In this document: positions 43,269 through 51,757 of the stretch, in pieces | How positions within the stretch are numbered: the stretch's first letter is position 1 | How the letters are laid out: each line of letters opens with the position of its first letter | NCBI RefSeq assembly: GCF_013752535.1 | Contig: NZ_CP058348.1 | Span: 3,782,001-3,846,000 of the forward strand | Direction of reading: 5' to 3' | DNA: 64,000 nucleotides | Source: Bdellovibrio sp. KM01 | GTDB lineage: Bacteria; Bdellovibrionota; Bdellovibrionia; Bdellovibrionales; Bdellovibrionaceae | The notes under the pieces: generated by a model | What the model was told of the DNA's origin: nothing | Database searches by the model: none | Seen by the model: only the letters and a program-made list of their open reading frames with translations | Program-made: the position numbers and the translations under genes

Positions 43269-44756
43269 CTAGTTATTTAGTAAAGAAGATTTATTATCCT
43301 GGTAGCGATCACGAACTTTTTCCCAGTTCGATTTACCACCCTGACCGGTTACTTCTTTAACCCAATTCTGTTGCGCGCCACCCATCTTTTTTGGATCTTT
43401 TGCTCCACCTGGCAAGTAACCACGAAGACCTGACTTATCACTGGAGGAATCACCACCACCCCAGCCTCCGCCACCTCCGCCGCCGCTAGAGCCAGCTAAG
43501 ATATTAGTGTCGAGAGCTTTATGACCTGATTTATCTTCACCACTAGCTCCGGAGCCACTGCCGCCTCCGCCACCACCAAGGTTTGCGCCGCCACCGCCAA
43601 CGGGAGCACCAACACCACCACTGCCTGAATCATTGGATGGTGAGCGACCTGTTGTTGAAGGAGTATTGCCCGTTGCCAAATCAGCTGCCGTCAACCCATC
43701 TTTGCTTGATGAAGCTGGTGTCGCAGAAAGTGCTGACAAACCACTGCCAGCAGAACTCATTGAAGATTTCGCAGCAATAGAGCCGCAACCTTCAAGCATT
43801 GGATTTTTTAAACAGATACATTCTGGAAGATTTGCATTCGCTTCAATCTTACAAGTTTCCGCAGTCGTCGCCACGTCAGTTCCCGCAGAAGAATCCGTCG
43901 CTTCCTCGCAGCTCTTACCTTGTTTCAAAGCATTCACCACGCCATAAATACCGGATGCCGCTGAAGCAATTAGCTGCGGATATTTACTTGTACATACTTG
44001 CGATTTTCCAGCGATAGATTGAATGTCGCCAGTCTGAAGTTCTTTACCGATAAGATTCAAAATCGTAGCCTGCAAATCTTTGTAACGTGCCACTTGGGCA
44101 GAACAGTTCGGATCTTGGGGATTTCTGCACACAGGCGTCGAAGCTTTCACGGCCTTCTGCATGTTTGCAACGGCTTCTTTAGTGCTGGAACAATACCATC
44201 CACAGTGACCCTTAGCTGCACCACAAGCTGCCGTATAAGCTGTCAAAGCTGCTTGGGCAATACCCATACCTTTACCAAAAGCACTGCATGAATCACTCAC
44301 TCCAGATGCGCCTGCGACTGTCCCCAAGACGTTCAGTGCCGCTACGGCATCCTGAATTTTAGGACTCAAATTGGACAGACAGGCATAGGCCGCCACTGAT
44401 TGACCTTTTACACAAGTATCCCAGTTGCCAATATACTCGTTGTACGCGGCCTTTTCGTTTTTGATCTGATTGTCTTCGATGAATGCGCCGTTCAATCCCA
44501 CCAACTCACTGAAGTTTTTTTCGAATTGTTTTCTAACGGCTTCCAAACCACCAGCTGTCGCTTCGTTGGTATCGGCAGCAACACTTGAATCAAGTGATGT
44601 AACTGGCGCAGAAGCAGACTTAGCACCTGCAATTTGCTTCGGCTTAGCGAAACCTACTTCACTTGCTGGTACCGTTTCTTGTTGTGCGTAAACGTTCCCA
44701 CCTGCAAATGAGATCGCAAAAAGAATAGTAAACACGCGAGTTATCGCATTTCTCAT
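43269..44756 (-). CDS. Secreted cysteine-containing protein with Gly/Ser-rich tail
   Basis: The 495-residue product has a signal peptide (about 1-24, ending VYAQ), a helical N half with many cysteines (about ten between residues 110 and 310, for example CGAAKGHCGWYC and CKIEANANLPECIC), and a C half dominated by Gly/Ser low-complexity sequence (about 360-450). It is the first or second gene of the 42295-47030 group. A FliA-like promoter may lie in its leader (44778-44804). No family recognised. Confidence 0.78.
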   Translation of the reverse strand: MRNAITRVFTILFAISFAGGNVYAQQETVPASEVGFAKPKQIAGAKSASAPVTSLDSSVAADTNEATAGGLEAVRKQFEKNFSELVGLNGAFIEDNQIKNEKAAYNEYIGNWDTCVKGQSVAAYACLSNLSPKIQDAVAALNVLGTVAGASGVSDSCSAFGKGMGIAQAALTAYTAACGAAKGHCGWYCSSTKEAVANMQKAVKASTPVCRNPQDPNCSAQVARYKDLQATILNLIGKELQTGDIQSIAGKSQVCTSKYPQLIASAASGIYGVVNALKQGKSCEEATDSSAGTDVATTAETCKIEANANLPECICLKNPMLEGCGSIAAKSSMSSAGSGLSALSATPASSSKDGLTAADLATGNTPSTTGRSPSNDSGSGGVGAPVGGGGANLGGGGGGSGSGASGEDKSGHKALDTNILAGSSGGGGGGGWGGGDSSSDKSGLRGYLPGGAKDPKKMGGAQQNWVKEVTGQGGKSNWEKVRDRYQDNKSSLLNN

Positions 44757-44777
44757 AGATATTCCCCTACCTGTCTC

Positions 44778-44804
44778 TTTTCGGACAAAAGTCAGAGAAT
44801 CTTA
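44778..44804 (-). promoter_or_regulatory. Possible sigma-28 (FliA) promoter
   Basis: On the minus strand TAAG, 15 bases, TCCGAAAA resembles the FliA consensus TAAA-N15-GCCGATAA (three of four and six of eight bases). It lies just ahead of the 495-residue secreted protein gene. Such matches can arise by chance. Confidence 0.35.
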
Positions 44805-44834
44805 ACTGTCTCAAGTTGAGAATTTACGAATGAG

Positions 44835-47030
44835 CTAGAAGTCTGAAGGCGGCGGATTTTTGATTTTAGCCTTGCCGGAGTTATCTCCACCCAGTTGCAG
44901 CTCAGAATTCAAATAATCAGAGGAGATCATTTTAACCGAATAACCCGAGGTACCGCCCACAATACAATTGCCAGAAGTTGGCGGAACGGGAGTTTCACCA
45001 TCGTATTTTGGCTCTACTGTACACTTACCCAGCTTCTCCGTATTCAGGGAGTAGTCCAATAAGCCGTTATCAGCCCAACCCGTAAGTACGTTTTTCCAGT
45101 CCTTGGAAAGGTATGTCAGCTTTTGGTCAATATCTAAAGATAGAGTTTGAATCTCTTTGCTCTTTAAAACTTTATATTGGTCTTTCACGCTGAACTCTTC
45201 CAAGTTCACATCACCCTGCTTGTAGTCTTTGTGATAGCCAATGTCGGGACGAATGGATTTATCAAAACCAGGATTCGCCTTAGGCATAAACTTTTCTTTA
45301 ATGCGCTTATAGTAGTTATGATAAAAATCTGGCTCGATAGAGTAATAAGCCATATCAAATTGGTCAGGCAGAATTGCTAAAAGTTCCAAGGCGCGGAATC
45401 GCGAGGGACCTTTTACTTCCTCGCTCCAAGCCAATAGATCTCCATTGCCATTACTTTTCCTGGCAAAATCAAACGGCAATTGATTCCAGTGACCGAAGTT
45501 AGGAGCCGTATCTTGAAAATCAGGATTATCCTTCGTTCGTTTGTCCCATGTTGGATCCAATTTAAAAATCGCGCGACCAAACTGATATAAAAGGTTTCGA
45601 CTTTTCAAACCATATTGATCACCAACGAAGCGGCTGTAATTTCCTGCCCGAGTTGGATCTTTGGGATCGCCGATATTGCCAGTATCATAAATTCTTGGGG
45701 GAAGATTTGCATCGATCTTACCACCACCTGCAGAACGTTCGGAACCGCTGGGCCATTGCGATTCATACCAAGGGCCCATTCTGCCTCCGAATGGTTTAAA
45801 AAATGCGCGCGCTTTTAAATCAACGGCACCCAATGGAGAGAAGGGAATGTTTGGACGAGTGACAGCCGAAACACCAACATACGCCATACACCATGGGTTT
45901 TTCTCGACGCCCATTGAGTAGTTATAGGGATCCTCAATCTGACTGCGAAGACCGACGAACTGAGAAAGCTCCGAAATATCTCTCCATAATGGATGCCCTT
46001 GGTTTTTTACAACTTCGGCAGGCCAGTTATTGCGATCCGAGGCAAGTTCTCTTGGCACGCGCTCAATATTGTTTGCATCAACATTACAGACCGTATCCAC
46101 ATAACTAAATGCAGGAGCTATACGAATGGGAACCAGCCATTTTGCCGGCAATTCATCTTTTGCAGGATTATTGCAACCATCAGCACCCAAAGAGTTATAA
46201 ACTTTAAATGACTGCATCCCATCTTTATTTGCAGCCGTCAGATTGTTATCTAAAGTTGCTTTGATGCCTTTTTTTACTGATTCTCCATCTAGATCAAAAA
46301 AATCTTCTGTCTCGTTACTCATGGATCTAGAAATTGTTGAAATAAGCAGCATCCTATCTGCTTGATCCATATTGTAACCCACCACCCACTGCGCCAGCAG
46401 TCGATAATTGAAGGCTCCAAAATATCGACAACGCTCGAACGCCAAGTTTCGAAATGTTTCCGATATATTTGTCATTGCAACGTTCACACTGTGAAAACCA
46501 GCGATCGTTGGGGTTGGTCCGAATACCTTGACTCCGCTCATACCTTTTAAGTCTCTGCAGGTATTCTCGTTCGGCATCGGTTTGAATGGAACATACGTAG
46601 CACAAAAAGATGGTGCATCATAAAAGTCTTTGGCCGCCGGATTGATATCATCAGTATCCGCGCGCCCTGGATAAATTTGTAAATTATTAGCTGGGATTTT
46701 GTCGAGCGGATGTTCCGACATATCCCCCGCCGATCCAACCATACGATATCGCCACGCCAGCAGTTTCCAACTTTGACGAATCTGATAATTGATATGTGCG
46801 ATCGCATTCATGTTCTCCGCTTGCTTCATTGCACCGTAATAGGCAGCAAGATCAACGGAGTTCTGTAAGTTGATTTTGTGATGGACCAACAAGCCAACGT
46901 TGATGACCATAGCAAAGAAGATAAACAGAATTTGAAATATCAAGGCGACAAATAGCGCGACCTGACCCTGAGGGTTTTTGAGTCTTCGAATAAGTTGGTC
47001 ACGCAGTTTCATCATGTGGTTAAAAAACAT
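44835..47030 (-). CDS. TadG/TadE-like exported protein
   Basis: The 731-residue product begins with a short basic cytoplasmic part, a GQVALFVALIFQ-type hydrophobic helix (about 20-48) and LQNSVDLAAYYGA, the pattern of Tad/Flp minor pilins and TadG-like proteins that are anchored by one N-terminal helix. The long remainder is polar, with aromatic and proline-rich segments and several cysteines, and faces the exterior. There are no other tad genes in the window. It lies upstream of two more exported proteins on the same strand. Function may be adhesion or assembly of a surface structure. Confidence 0.65.
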   Translation of the reverse strand: MFFNHMMKLRDQLIRRLKNPQGQVALFVALIFQILFIFFAMVINVGLLVHHKINLQNSVDLAAYYGAMKQAENMNAIAHINYQIRQSWKLLAWRYRMVGSAGDMSEHPLDKIPANNLQIYPGRADTDDINPAAKDFYDAPSFCATYVPFKPMPNENTCRDLKGMSGVKVFGPTPTIAGFHSVNVAMTNISETFRNLAFERCRYFGAFNYRLLAQWVVGYNMDQADRMLLISTISRSMSNETEDFFDLDGESVKKGIKATLDNNLTAANKDGMQSFKVYNSLGADGCNNPAKDELPAKWLVPIRIAPAFSYVDTVCNVDANNIERVPRELASDRNNWPAEVVKNQGHPLWRDISELSQFVGLRSQIEDPYNYSMGVEKNPWCMAYVGVSAVTRPNIPFSPLGAVDLKARAFFKPFGGRMGPWYESQWPSGSERSAGGGKIDANLPPRIYDTGNIGDPKDPTRAGNYSRFVGDQYGLKSRNLLYQFGRAIFKLDPTWDKRTKDNPDFQDTAPNFGHWNQLPFDFARKSNGNGDLLAWSEEVKGPSRFRALELLAILPDQFDMAYYSIEPDFYHNYYKRIKEKFMPKANPGFDKSIRPDIGYHKDYKQGDVNLEEFSVKDQYKVLKSKEIQTLSLDIDQKLTYLSKDWKNVLTGWADNGLLDYSLNTEKLGKCTVEPKYDGETPVPPTSGNCIVGGTSGYSVKMISSDYLNSELQLGGDNSGKAKIKNPPPSDF

Positions 47031-47138
47031 TGTCTCGTATCAATTGCACAGAGGCAATAACTCGACCTTGAAAACTTTGACTTGTTCTATAGTGAGATGA
47101 CAGACTTTTAGCCATGATAACTAAGGGGAATCTCGACG

Positions 47139-48014
47139 ATGGTCCGTAAATACTTCTCTGCCCTTATTGGCTTCTCAATTTTTACTGCTCCGCTGGTTTC
47201 CAACGGTGCCGTTTTGTTTGAGGGATATTCAAAGATTAACGCGAACGACGCCCATATCGGCTACGTGGTCAGCCGCTACGAGTTTGACGACAAGAAAAAG
47301 CAATTTATCTCTACGTACTTTATTAAAACCGGAAAAGGTCCCACTGAAACCACAGAAAGTTTGAAAGCTTTCGCGGACGCGGAGCTGGCTCCGATCTCTT
47401 ACGAATACACATCGCTGTCTGGCAAAGAATCCAAAACGATCGATGCCAAGTTTAAGGCTGGCGCAATGACTGCGATCGTCAGCAACAATGGCAAATCATC
47501 AAAAATTGAAAAGAAAATTCCCAAAGGAACTTTCTTGTCGACGTTTCTGGTTTATTTGATGCTGAAAAGTAAAGACGGTCTTCGTTCTGAAACAAAATAC
47601 GAATATCAAGCCATTGCTGAGGAAGATGCCAGCATCTCCAAAGGCCAAGCTCTGGTTGGTAAAGAGCAGATTTTTAATGATTTCAAAGTATTCAAAATTC
47701 TGAACACCTTTAAAGACGCCAAATTCCTTAGCTACGTAAATGACCGTGGCGAAGTCATTGCGACGAATGCAATGGGTACGGGAATTTCAACGGAACTGGT
47801 TTCCACTGCCGCAGAAGCGACGAACGGGCAATCTTTCAGTACAACTATTTTGAAAACATTGTTTGCGGGTGTTCCAGCGGGCACTCAAAATGTTGTTGCT
47901 CAGGGTAAGAAAGCAAAACCAGCGACACTACCAACCACGACAATTAACGCTCCAGTAACGGCACCAGCGAATCCCGCTCCTGCCACTCAACCAGAAAACG
48001 AACCGGGTCAATAG
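47139..48014 (+). CDS. Secreted protein of unknown function with Pro/Ala/Thr-rich tail
   Basis: The 291-residue product has a signal peptide (about 1-23, ending SNGAV). The middle is beta-rich with repeats of charged strands (SKINANDAHIGYVVSRYEF, KFKAGAMTAIVSNNG) and reads like a DUF-type periplasmic domain binding lipids or peptides. The last 30 residues are Pro/Ala/Thr-rich, as in surface-exposed tails. AAGGGGA precedes the ATG. It ends one base before the nagZ start, so the two genes are co-transcribed. Confidence 0.75.
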   Translation: MVRKYFSALIGFSIFTAPLVSNGAVLFEGYSKINANDAHIGYVVSRYEFDDKKKQFISTYFIKTGKGPTETTESLKAFADAELAPISYEYTSLSGKESKTIDAKFKAGAMTAIVSNNGKSSKIEKKIPKGTFLSTFLVYLMLKSKDGLRSETKYEYQAIAEEDASISKGQALVGKEQIFNDFKVFKILNTFKDAKFLSYVNDRGEVIATNAMGTGISTELVSTAAEATNGQSFSTTILKTLFAGVPAGTQNVVAQGKKAKPATLPTTTINAPVTAPANPAPATQPENEPGQ

Positions 48015-48015
48015 T

Positions 48016-49128
48016 ATGGGAATCAATCAAATTATCGGACAGCACATGTTTATCGGTATTCAAGGTCACTCTTTGACTGCCGACGAAAAGAAATTCATCG
48101 TCGATAACAACATCGGTGGTATCTGCCTGTTTGGTCGAAATGTCGCTGATCCAAAGCAGGTTCATGACCTGTGCGCCGAAATCCAATCTTTGCGTCATAA
48201 GCAAGCTGACAAGGCTCCCCTATTTATCGGGATAGATATGGAAGGCGGCCGAGTCCACCGCTTGAAGCCGCCATTTACAGTTTGGCCAGCACTTCGCAAA
48301 TTGGGCGATCTGGATGCCCCAACTGTTTCCTTTCACTTTGCAAATCGTATGGGTCAGGAATTGAAGGCCGTTGGTATCAATTTGGATTTTGCGCCGTCGG
48401 TTGACGTCTTTACTAATGAAGCAAACAAAGTTATCGGCGATCGTTCGATAAGTTCTGATCCTGAATCTGTCGCTAAACATGCCTCTGCCCTGGTTCGCGG
48501 TTACATCAAAGCTGACGTGATCACTTGTGCAAAACATTTCCCTGGCCACGGAAACACTTTGGTTGATAGCCATGAGGATCTTCCTGTGGAAAACCTGGAC
48601 AGAGAACGCCTGGAAAGTTGCGAACTGATTCCGTTCAAAAAAGCATTCAAGTCCCGCGTCGACATGGTGATGACTTCCCATATTATGTTCCCAAAAATCG
48701 ATCCAGATTGGCCAGTGACGTTGTCAGAAATTTTCGTAAAGAAAATGATCAAAGAAGAACTTCGCTACAGAGGCTTAGTGATCACTGACGACTTGGGAAT
48801 GAAGGCTATGTCTTCTCACTATGGTGTTGATGAAATCCCGGTTCGCGCTCTTCAAGCTGGTTGCGATCTTCTTTTGTATTGCAATGAATTCGACGTACCT
48901 CCGCAAGCTGTGGAAGCAATCTTAGGTGCTGTGGCGCAAGGCACTTTGGATCAAGCACAACTAGAGTCATCTTACAGAAGAATTTTGGATCTGAAAAAAG
49001 CCAAAATCACCAATCCAGATCCACTGGATATGAGTGAAGTTGTGAAGATCGTTGGCCACGCGGAACATCTTAAGATCGCTGCTGCCATCAACAGCGGCGT
49101 CTCCCCAGACGGGTTACTGCCAGAGTAA
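48016..49128 (+). CDS. nagZ: Beta-N-acetylhexosaminidase (NagZ, GH3)
   Basis: NagZ removes GlcNAc from anhydro-muropeptides in the cytoplasm, a step in wall recycling. The 370-residue protein has the GH3 signature elements GIDMEGGRVHRLKPPF, NLDFAPSVDV, the KHFPGHGNT and DSHEDLP loop carrying the catalytic His/Asp pair, and VITDDLGMKAM with the nucleophile aspartate. There is no signal peptide, matching a cytoplasmic enzyme. It would feed GlcNAc and anhydroMurNAc into salvage, including the AmgK/MurU-like pair 6 kb away. Confidence 0.92.
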   Translation: MGINQIIGQHMFIGIQGHSLTADEKKFIVDNNIGGICLFGRNVADPKQVHDLCAEIQSLRHKQADKAPLFIGIDMEGGRVHRLKPPFTVWPALRKLGDLDAPTVSFHFANRMGQELKAVGINLDFAPSVDVFTNEANKVIGDRSISSDPESVAKHASALVRGYIKADVITCAKHFPGHGNTLVDSHEDLPVENLDRERLESCELIPFKKAFKSRVDMVMTSHIMFPKIDPDWPVTLSEIFVKKMIKEELRYRGLVITDDLGMKAMSSHYGVDEIPVRALQAGCDLLLYCNEFDVPPQAVEAILGAVAQGTLDQAQLESSYRRILDLKKAKITNPDPLDMSEVVKIVGHAEHLKIAAAINSGVSPDGLLPE

Positions 49129-49145
49129 CAGTCATGAAAAAATTA

Positions 49146-49196
49146 CCCAGGCCACCTGCCCCAGCTTAAACAGGGGCTCCCACAAGCTGGCCTGGG
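49146..49196. repeat. Large inverted repeat between nagZ and the TonB-like gene
   Basis: CCCAGGCCA (49146-49154) and TGGCCTGGG (49188-49196) pair as an outer 9-bp stem; inside, GCCCC and GGGGC form a second stem. The AATT bases flanking each arm can extend it. There is no T-tract. It may be a structured RNA 3' end or a repeat. Confidence 0.5.
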
Positions 49197-49203
49197 AATT
49201 GAT

Positions 49204-49232
49204 AATACTCCCCCTATAGTCAGAGGAGTATT
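49204..49232 (+). promoter_or_regulatory. Dyad that covers the ribosome-binding site of the TonB-like gene
   Basis: AATACTCC (49204-49211) is exactly complementary to GGAGTATT (49225-49232), with a 13-base loop, and the right arm includes the GGAG ribosome site before the ATG at 49234. If transcribed in full it would hide that site; if transcription starts near 49213 (a GATAAT at 49201 could be a -10) it would not. It could also be an operator. Confidence 0.45.
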
Positions 49233-49233
49233 T

Positions 49234-50622
49234 ATGGGTTTTGATAAAAACAGCGAAGAACTAAATTCCGAGAATCAGCTCGATTTGTTTTCGTATAACA
49301 CCTCAAAACTCGATTTTATTCCCGACCTGAAAATCCCGGCTCCTCGCCCGCCAGAAGCAAATAAATCCCCGCGCTTTATGACTTTGTCAGTGGCTCTGCA
49401 TATCGCTGCAGCTGTCGCGGTTGCCGTCATCAGCGTGCCGTTGGTGAATGAGATCAAAACCGAATCAATTACGATCGAACTTGAAGAGCCAACAGTTCAC
49501 GAAGTGACCAAGGGTTCTCCGGTGGAGCCCACTAAAGGTGGCGCAGCAGCAGCTCTTCCGGAAAAATCTCCTGTTAAAGAATCTCAAGAAGTTGCTGCCG
49601 CTCCTGTTGAAACGGCTCCGGCTCCAACAGAGGCCGCAGTCGTAGCTGCTCCTGAAGTCATTGCAGAACCAGTTCCTGTTATCGAAAAGCCAGCACCTAA
49701 AAAAGCTGCGCCGAAAGCCGTAGCTGCCGCAAAACCATCCAGTCCCAAAGCTGCCAAAGCAGCTCCTGCAAAAACAAACTTTGCCGCAGTTCCCATGTCG
49801 ATTGATGACATCAACTCTCCAGAGCTTGATGAAGGAGAGATCGCCAATCAAAAATCTGAAGCAAAATTAGGTGAAGACTTCAATCAAGACTTCGACGAAA
49901 TCGACAGCAAGCACGCCAACAAACTTGCCGCTGAAGAATCGCAAATGAATGCGATGGCCGAAGCCTTGTCTGCTGATCAAGAAAGTTCTCTTAAATCTGT
50001 TGAAGACCAGAATCAGGCAGATTCTGCAGCTCTAGCAGAGTCTCAAAAGAATCTTCGTCATAAAAATGCCAAAGCGATTGCTTCTGCTTTGGCTGCCGAG
50101 AAAGCAGCTGCTGAAGCTGCCGCTCGCGAGAAAGCCGCACAACGTGCAGCTGCGATTGCCGCTGCAACTGCTGCAAAAGGTGCTGACGGCGCTGGTGGCG
50201 AAGGCTCAGGTAAAGGTGAAAAACAAGGTGCCGGTGCAGGTAACAACGGACTTGAAAAATCAGGTCAAGAAGTTGCGGGTGCTGCTGAAGGTGTCAGAAG
50301 TTTAGATCAATTAAAACAGATGCCTGGAAACCCACGCCCTCAATACAGTGAAGAGGAACGCCTGAAAGGCAATCAAGGTCGCGTAAGTTTTGAAGCTTAC
50401 ATCACTAAAGAAGGTACTCCTGTGAACTTCCGCATGAAGCAATCCACAGGTTTCAGAAACCTGGATGCTAAAACATTGGCAGCTCTTAAAAAGTGGAGAT
50501 TCTATCCAGGCCAAGAAGGCTGGGTGGAAATGCCATTTAGCTGGGATTTAAAAGGTGGCGTTCAAGAAGTGAAAGGTCGCTTAAGAACTTCGGTAGGGCA
50601 GTTACAAGGTAACGGCTACTAA
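49234..50622 (+). CDS. TonB-like energy-transducing protein
   Basis: The 462-residue product has a cytoplasmic N-terminal part, one membrane helix (about 50-70, LSVALHIAAAVAVAVISVPL), then a long Ala/Lys/Pro-rich and Glu-rich spacer (about 85-330), and a C-terminal domain (about 360-455) with the TonB pattern GRVSFEAYITKEGTPVNFR, LDAKTLAALKKWRFYPG. TonB spans the periplasm and passes proton-motive force from ExbBD to outer-membrane receptors; no exbB or exbD is in the window. The spacer is longer than in E. coli TonB. It has its own terminator. Confidence 0.8.
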   Translation: MGFDKNSEELNSENQLDLFSYNTSKLDFIPDLKIPAPRPPEANKSPRFMTLSVALHIAAAVAVAVISVPLVNEIKTESITIELEEPTVHEVTKGSPVEPTKGGAAAALPEKSPVKESQEVAAAPVETAPAPTEAAVVAAPEVIAEPVPVIEKPAPKKAAPKAVAAAKPSSPKAAKAAPAKTNFAAVPMSIDDINSPELDEGEIANQKSEAKLGEDFNQDFDEIDSKHANKLAAEESQMNAMAEALSADQESSLKSVEDQNQADSAALAESQKNLRHKNAKAIASALAAEKAAAEAAAREKAAQRAAAIAAATAAKGADGAGGEGSGKGEKQGAGAGNNGLEKSGQEVAGAAEGVRSLDQLKQMPGNPRPQYSEEERLKGNQGRVSFEAYITKEGTPVNFRMKQSTGFRNLDAKTLAALKKWRFYPGQEGWVEMPFSWDLKGGVQEVKGRLRTSVGQLQGNGY

Positions 50623-50648
50623 TCTCTTGTAACAAATTGTACAAACGC

Positions 50649-50680
50649 AAAAAGCCTTTGGTGAACCCAAAGGCTTTTTT
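50649..50680 (+). terminator. Intrinsic terminator after the TonB-like gene
   Basis: AAAAAGCCTTTGG and CCAAAGGCTTTTT form a 13-bp stem with a five-base loop and a trailing T-run. The A-tract on the left could also end the leftward transcript of the small basic protein gene. Confidence 0.93.
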
Positions 50681-50701
50681 ACTTTTAAAGACAGAGGCTA
50701 A

Positions 50702-50830
50702 TTAGTCTTTGAAAAGAACTTTAGCAGATTTAGTAGTACCGTTAGTACGTACTGCTGCTTTACGTTTTTTACCGCTAGTAGTTTTTTTCTTTTCGCGAAT
50801 GTATTCAGTTTTTTTAGTTTTAGAAGCCAC
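50702..50830 (-). CDS. 42-residue basic protein
   Basis: On the minus strand a GTG at 50828-50830, with GGGGG six bases upstream, opens a 42-residue frame starting MASKTKKTEYIREKKK and ending AKVLFKD, followed by TAA. About 35% of residues are Lys or Arg, which fits a nucleic-acid- or ribosome-associated protein. Similar short Lys/Arg-rich proteins with an MA-x-K-T-K-K start occur in related bacteria as far as I recall. The leader has a 17-base hairpin 27 bases before the start, the same as in clpP, and a GATAAT six bases before that hairpin. Confidence 0.75.
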   Translation of the reverse strand: MASKTKKTEYIREKKKTTSGKKRKAAVRTNGTTKSAKVLFKD

Positions 50831-50857
50831 GGTTTACCCCCGGAATATTTATTAAAA

Positions 50858-50874
50858 CTCCGGCCGTGCCGAAG
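50858..50874 (-). promoter_or_regulatory. 17-base leader hairpin of the small basic protein gene
   Basis: On the minus strand CTTCGGC-ACG-GCCGGAG forms a 7-bp stem with one T-G pair and the same three-base loop as the clpP hairpin. It lies 27 bases before the GTG start. GATAAT at 50881-50886 (minus strand) could be the -10 element, which would put the hairpin at the mRNA 5' end. Confidence 0.6.
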
Positions 50875-50926
50875 TGCGCCATTATCCCATCAAAGCCGGG
50901 ATAGGCTAGACGGAACGAGTTAACTA

Positions 50927-51757
50927 TCAAAACGGAATAATCAAGTCAATCGAATGCCTATAATCTGATGATTTTTGTGTATTTCCGAAATAGGCATAGT
51001 TTAAACGGAAGCGAGGACCGCTAAACCCGACACCGGCGGAAACCAGGGGTCTGGAGTCGTCAAAATCGTCTGAATAGCCGAATCTGAAGACTATAAAGCG
51101 ATTTATGAAGGTTTCAAGGCCCAAACCAGCGTATCCCTCGGAATCGCCATCCACGCGAACACGGAACATTCCCTTATAAATATAGTTAAATCCCCCGCCA
51201 ACCTTGGTTTTATAGCGGAGCTCCTCAGGAGCCGTATTATTGTTCTCACCGAAAACATTATAGACCACCAGACCCAAACCCATGTCTGACATCGGCGTAT
51301 AAAGAAGGCCCAAATCCCCGTTTACGGAGTGATAGCTGCCCTGTTCAAGAGTCTGCTCAAGGTAATGTCCCGTCAAACCCACGGACCATTTATCTTTAAA
51401 GAACTCCGCCAATGTGATGCCGATATCGTGTTCGTTCAGCTCGCCAAGAGTTTTTGTCATCTTGGATTTTTGCACATACGCAGCCGCTGCAGGAAGCGTA
51501 CTTTCTTTTGTGTTATCACTCAAAAAAGCTGCGAACTCTTTATCTGCGAAAGATGTGAAAAGAAAACGTCCCCCTAGATGAGCCATGGATGCAGGATTCA
51601 GGAAACTAGCATCACCGGGCTCCACAGCCGCACGTCCAGTTCCACCCGCTGCTACTGACGCCGAAGAATTATAAACTTGGGCCAGTGCTTGGTTCGAGCT
51701 AACATAAATGAGGAGAAAAACAGAAAGTTTTTTTGCAAAGCTCAAAGGATGGAGCAT
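50927..51757 (-). CDS. Outer-membrane beta-barrel protein of unknown function
   Basis: The 276-residue product has a signal peptide (about 1-26, ending ALAQ), a hatch-like N terminus (SASVAAGGTGRAAVEPGDASFLNPAS broken by turns) as in FadL/PorV-type barrels, and alternating beta strands to a C-terminal phenylalanine (DLIIPF). Such barrels transport hydrophobic molecules or act as secretion partners. Its start codon overlaps that of the divergent M23 peptidase gene. Function is not clear. Confidence 0.8.
   Translation of the reverse strand: MLHPLSFAKKLSVFLLIYVSSNQALAQVYNSSASVAAGGTGRAAVEPGDASFLNPASMAHLGGRFLFTSFADKEFAAFLSDNTKESTLPAAAAYVQKSKMTKTLGELNEHDIGITLAEFFKDKWSVGLTGHYLEQTLEQGSYHSVNGDLGLLYTPMSDMGLGLVVYNVFGENNNTAPEELRYKTKVGGGFNYIYKGMFRVRVDGDSEGYAGLGLETFINRFIVFRFGYSDDFDDSRPLVSAGVGFSGPRFRLNYAYFGNTQKSSDYRHSIDLIIPF

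Noticed and set aside
43440-43630. GGT/GGA-type repeats in the secreted protein gene
   Set aside because: These encode the Gly/Ser-rich segment. The repeats are irregular and explained by the protein composition.
49521-50200. Repeat array within the TonB-like gene spacer
   Set aside because: The Ala/Lys/Pro-rich region has frequent similar codons but no exact tandem units at DNA level; it is ordinary low-complexity spacer sequence.
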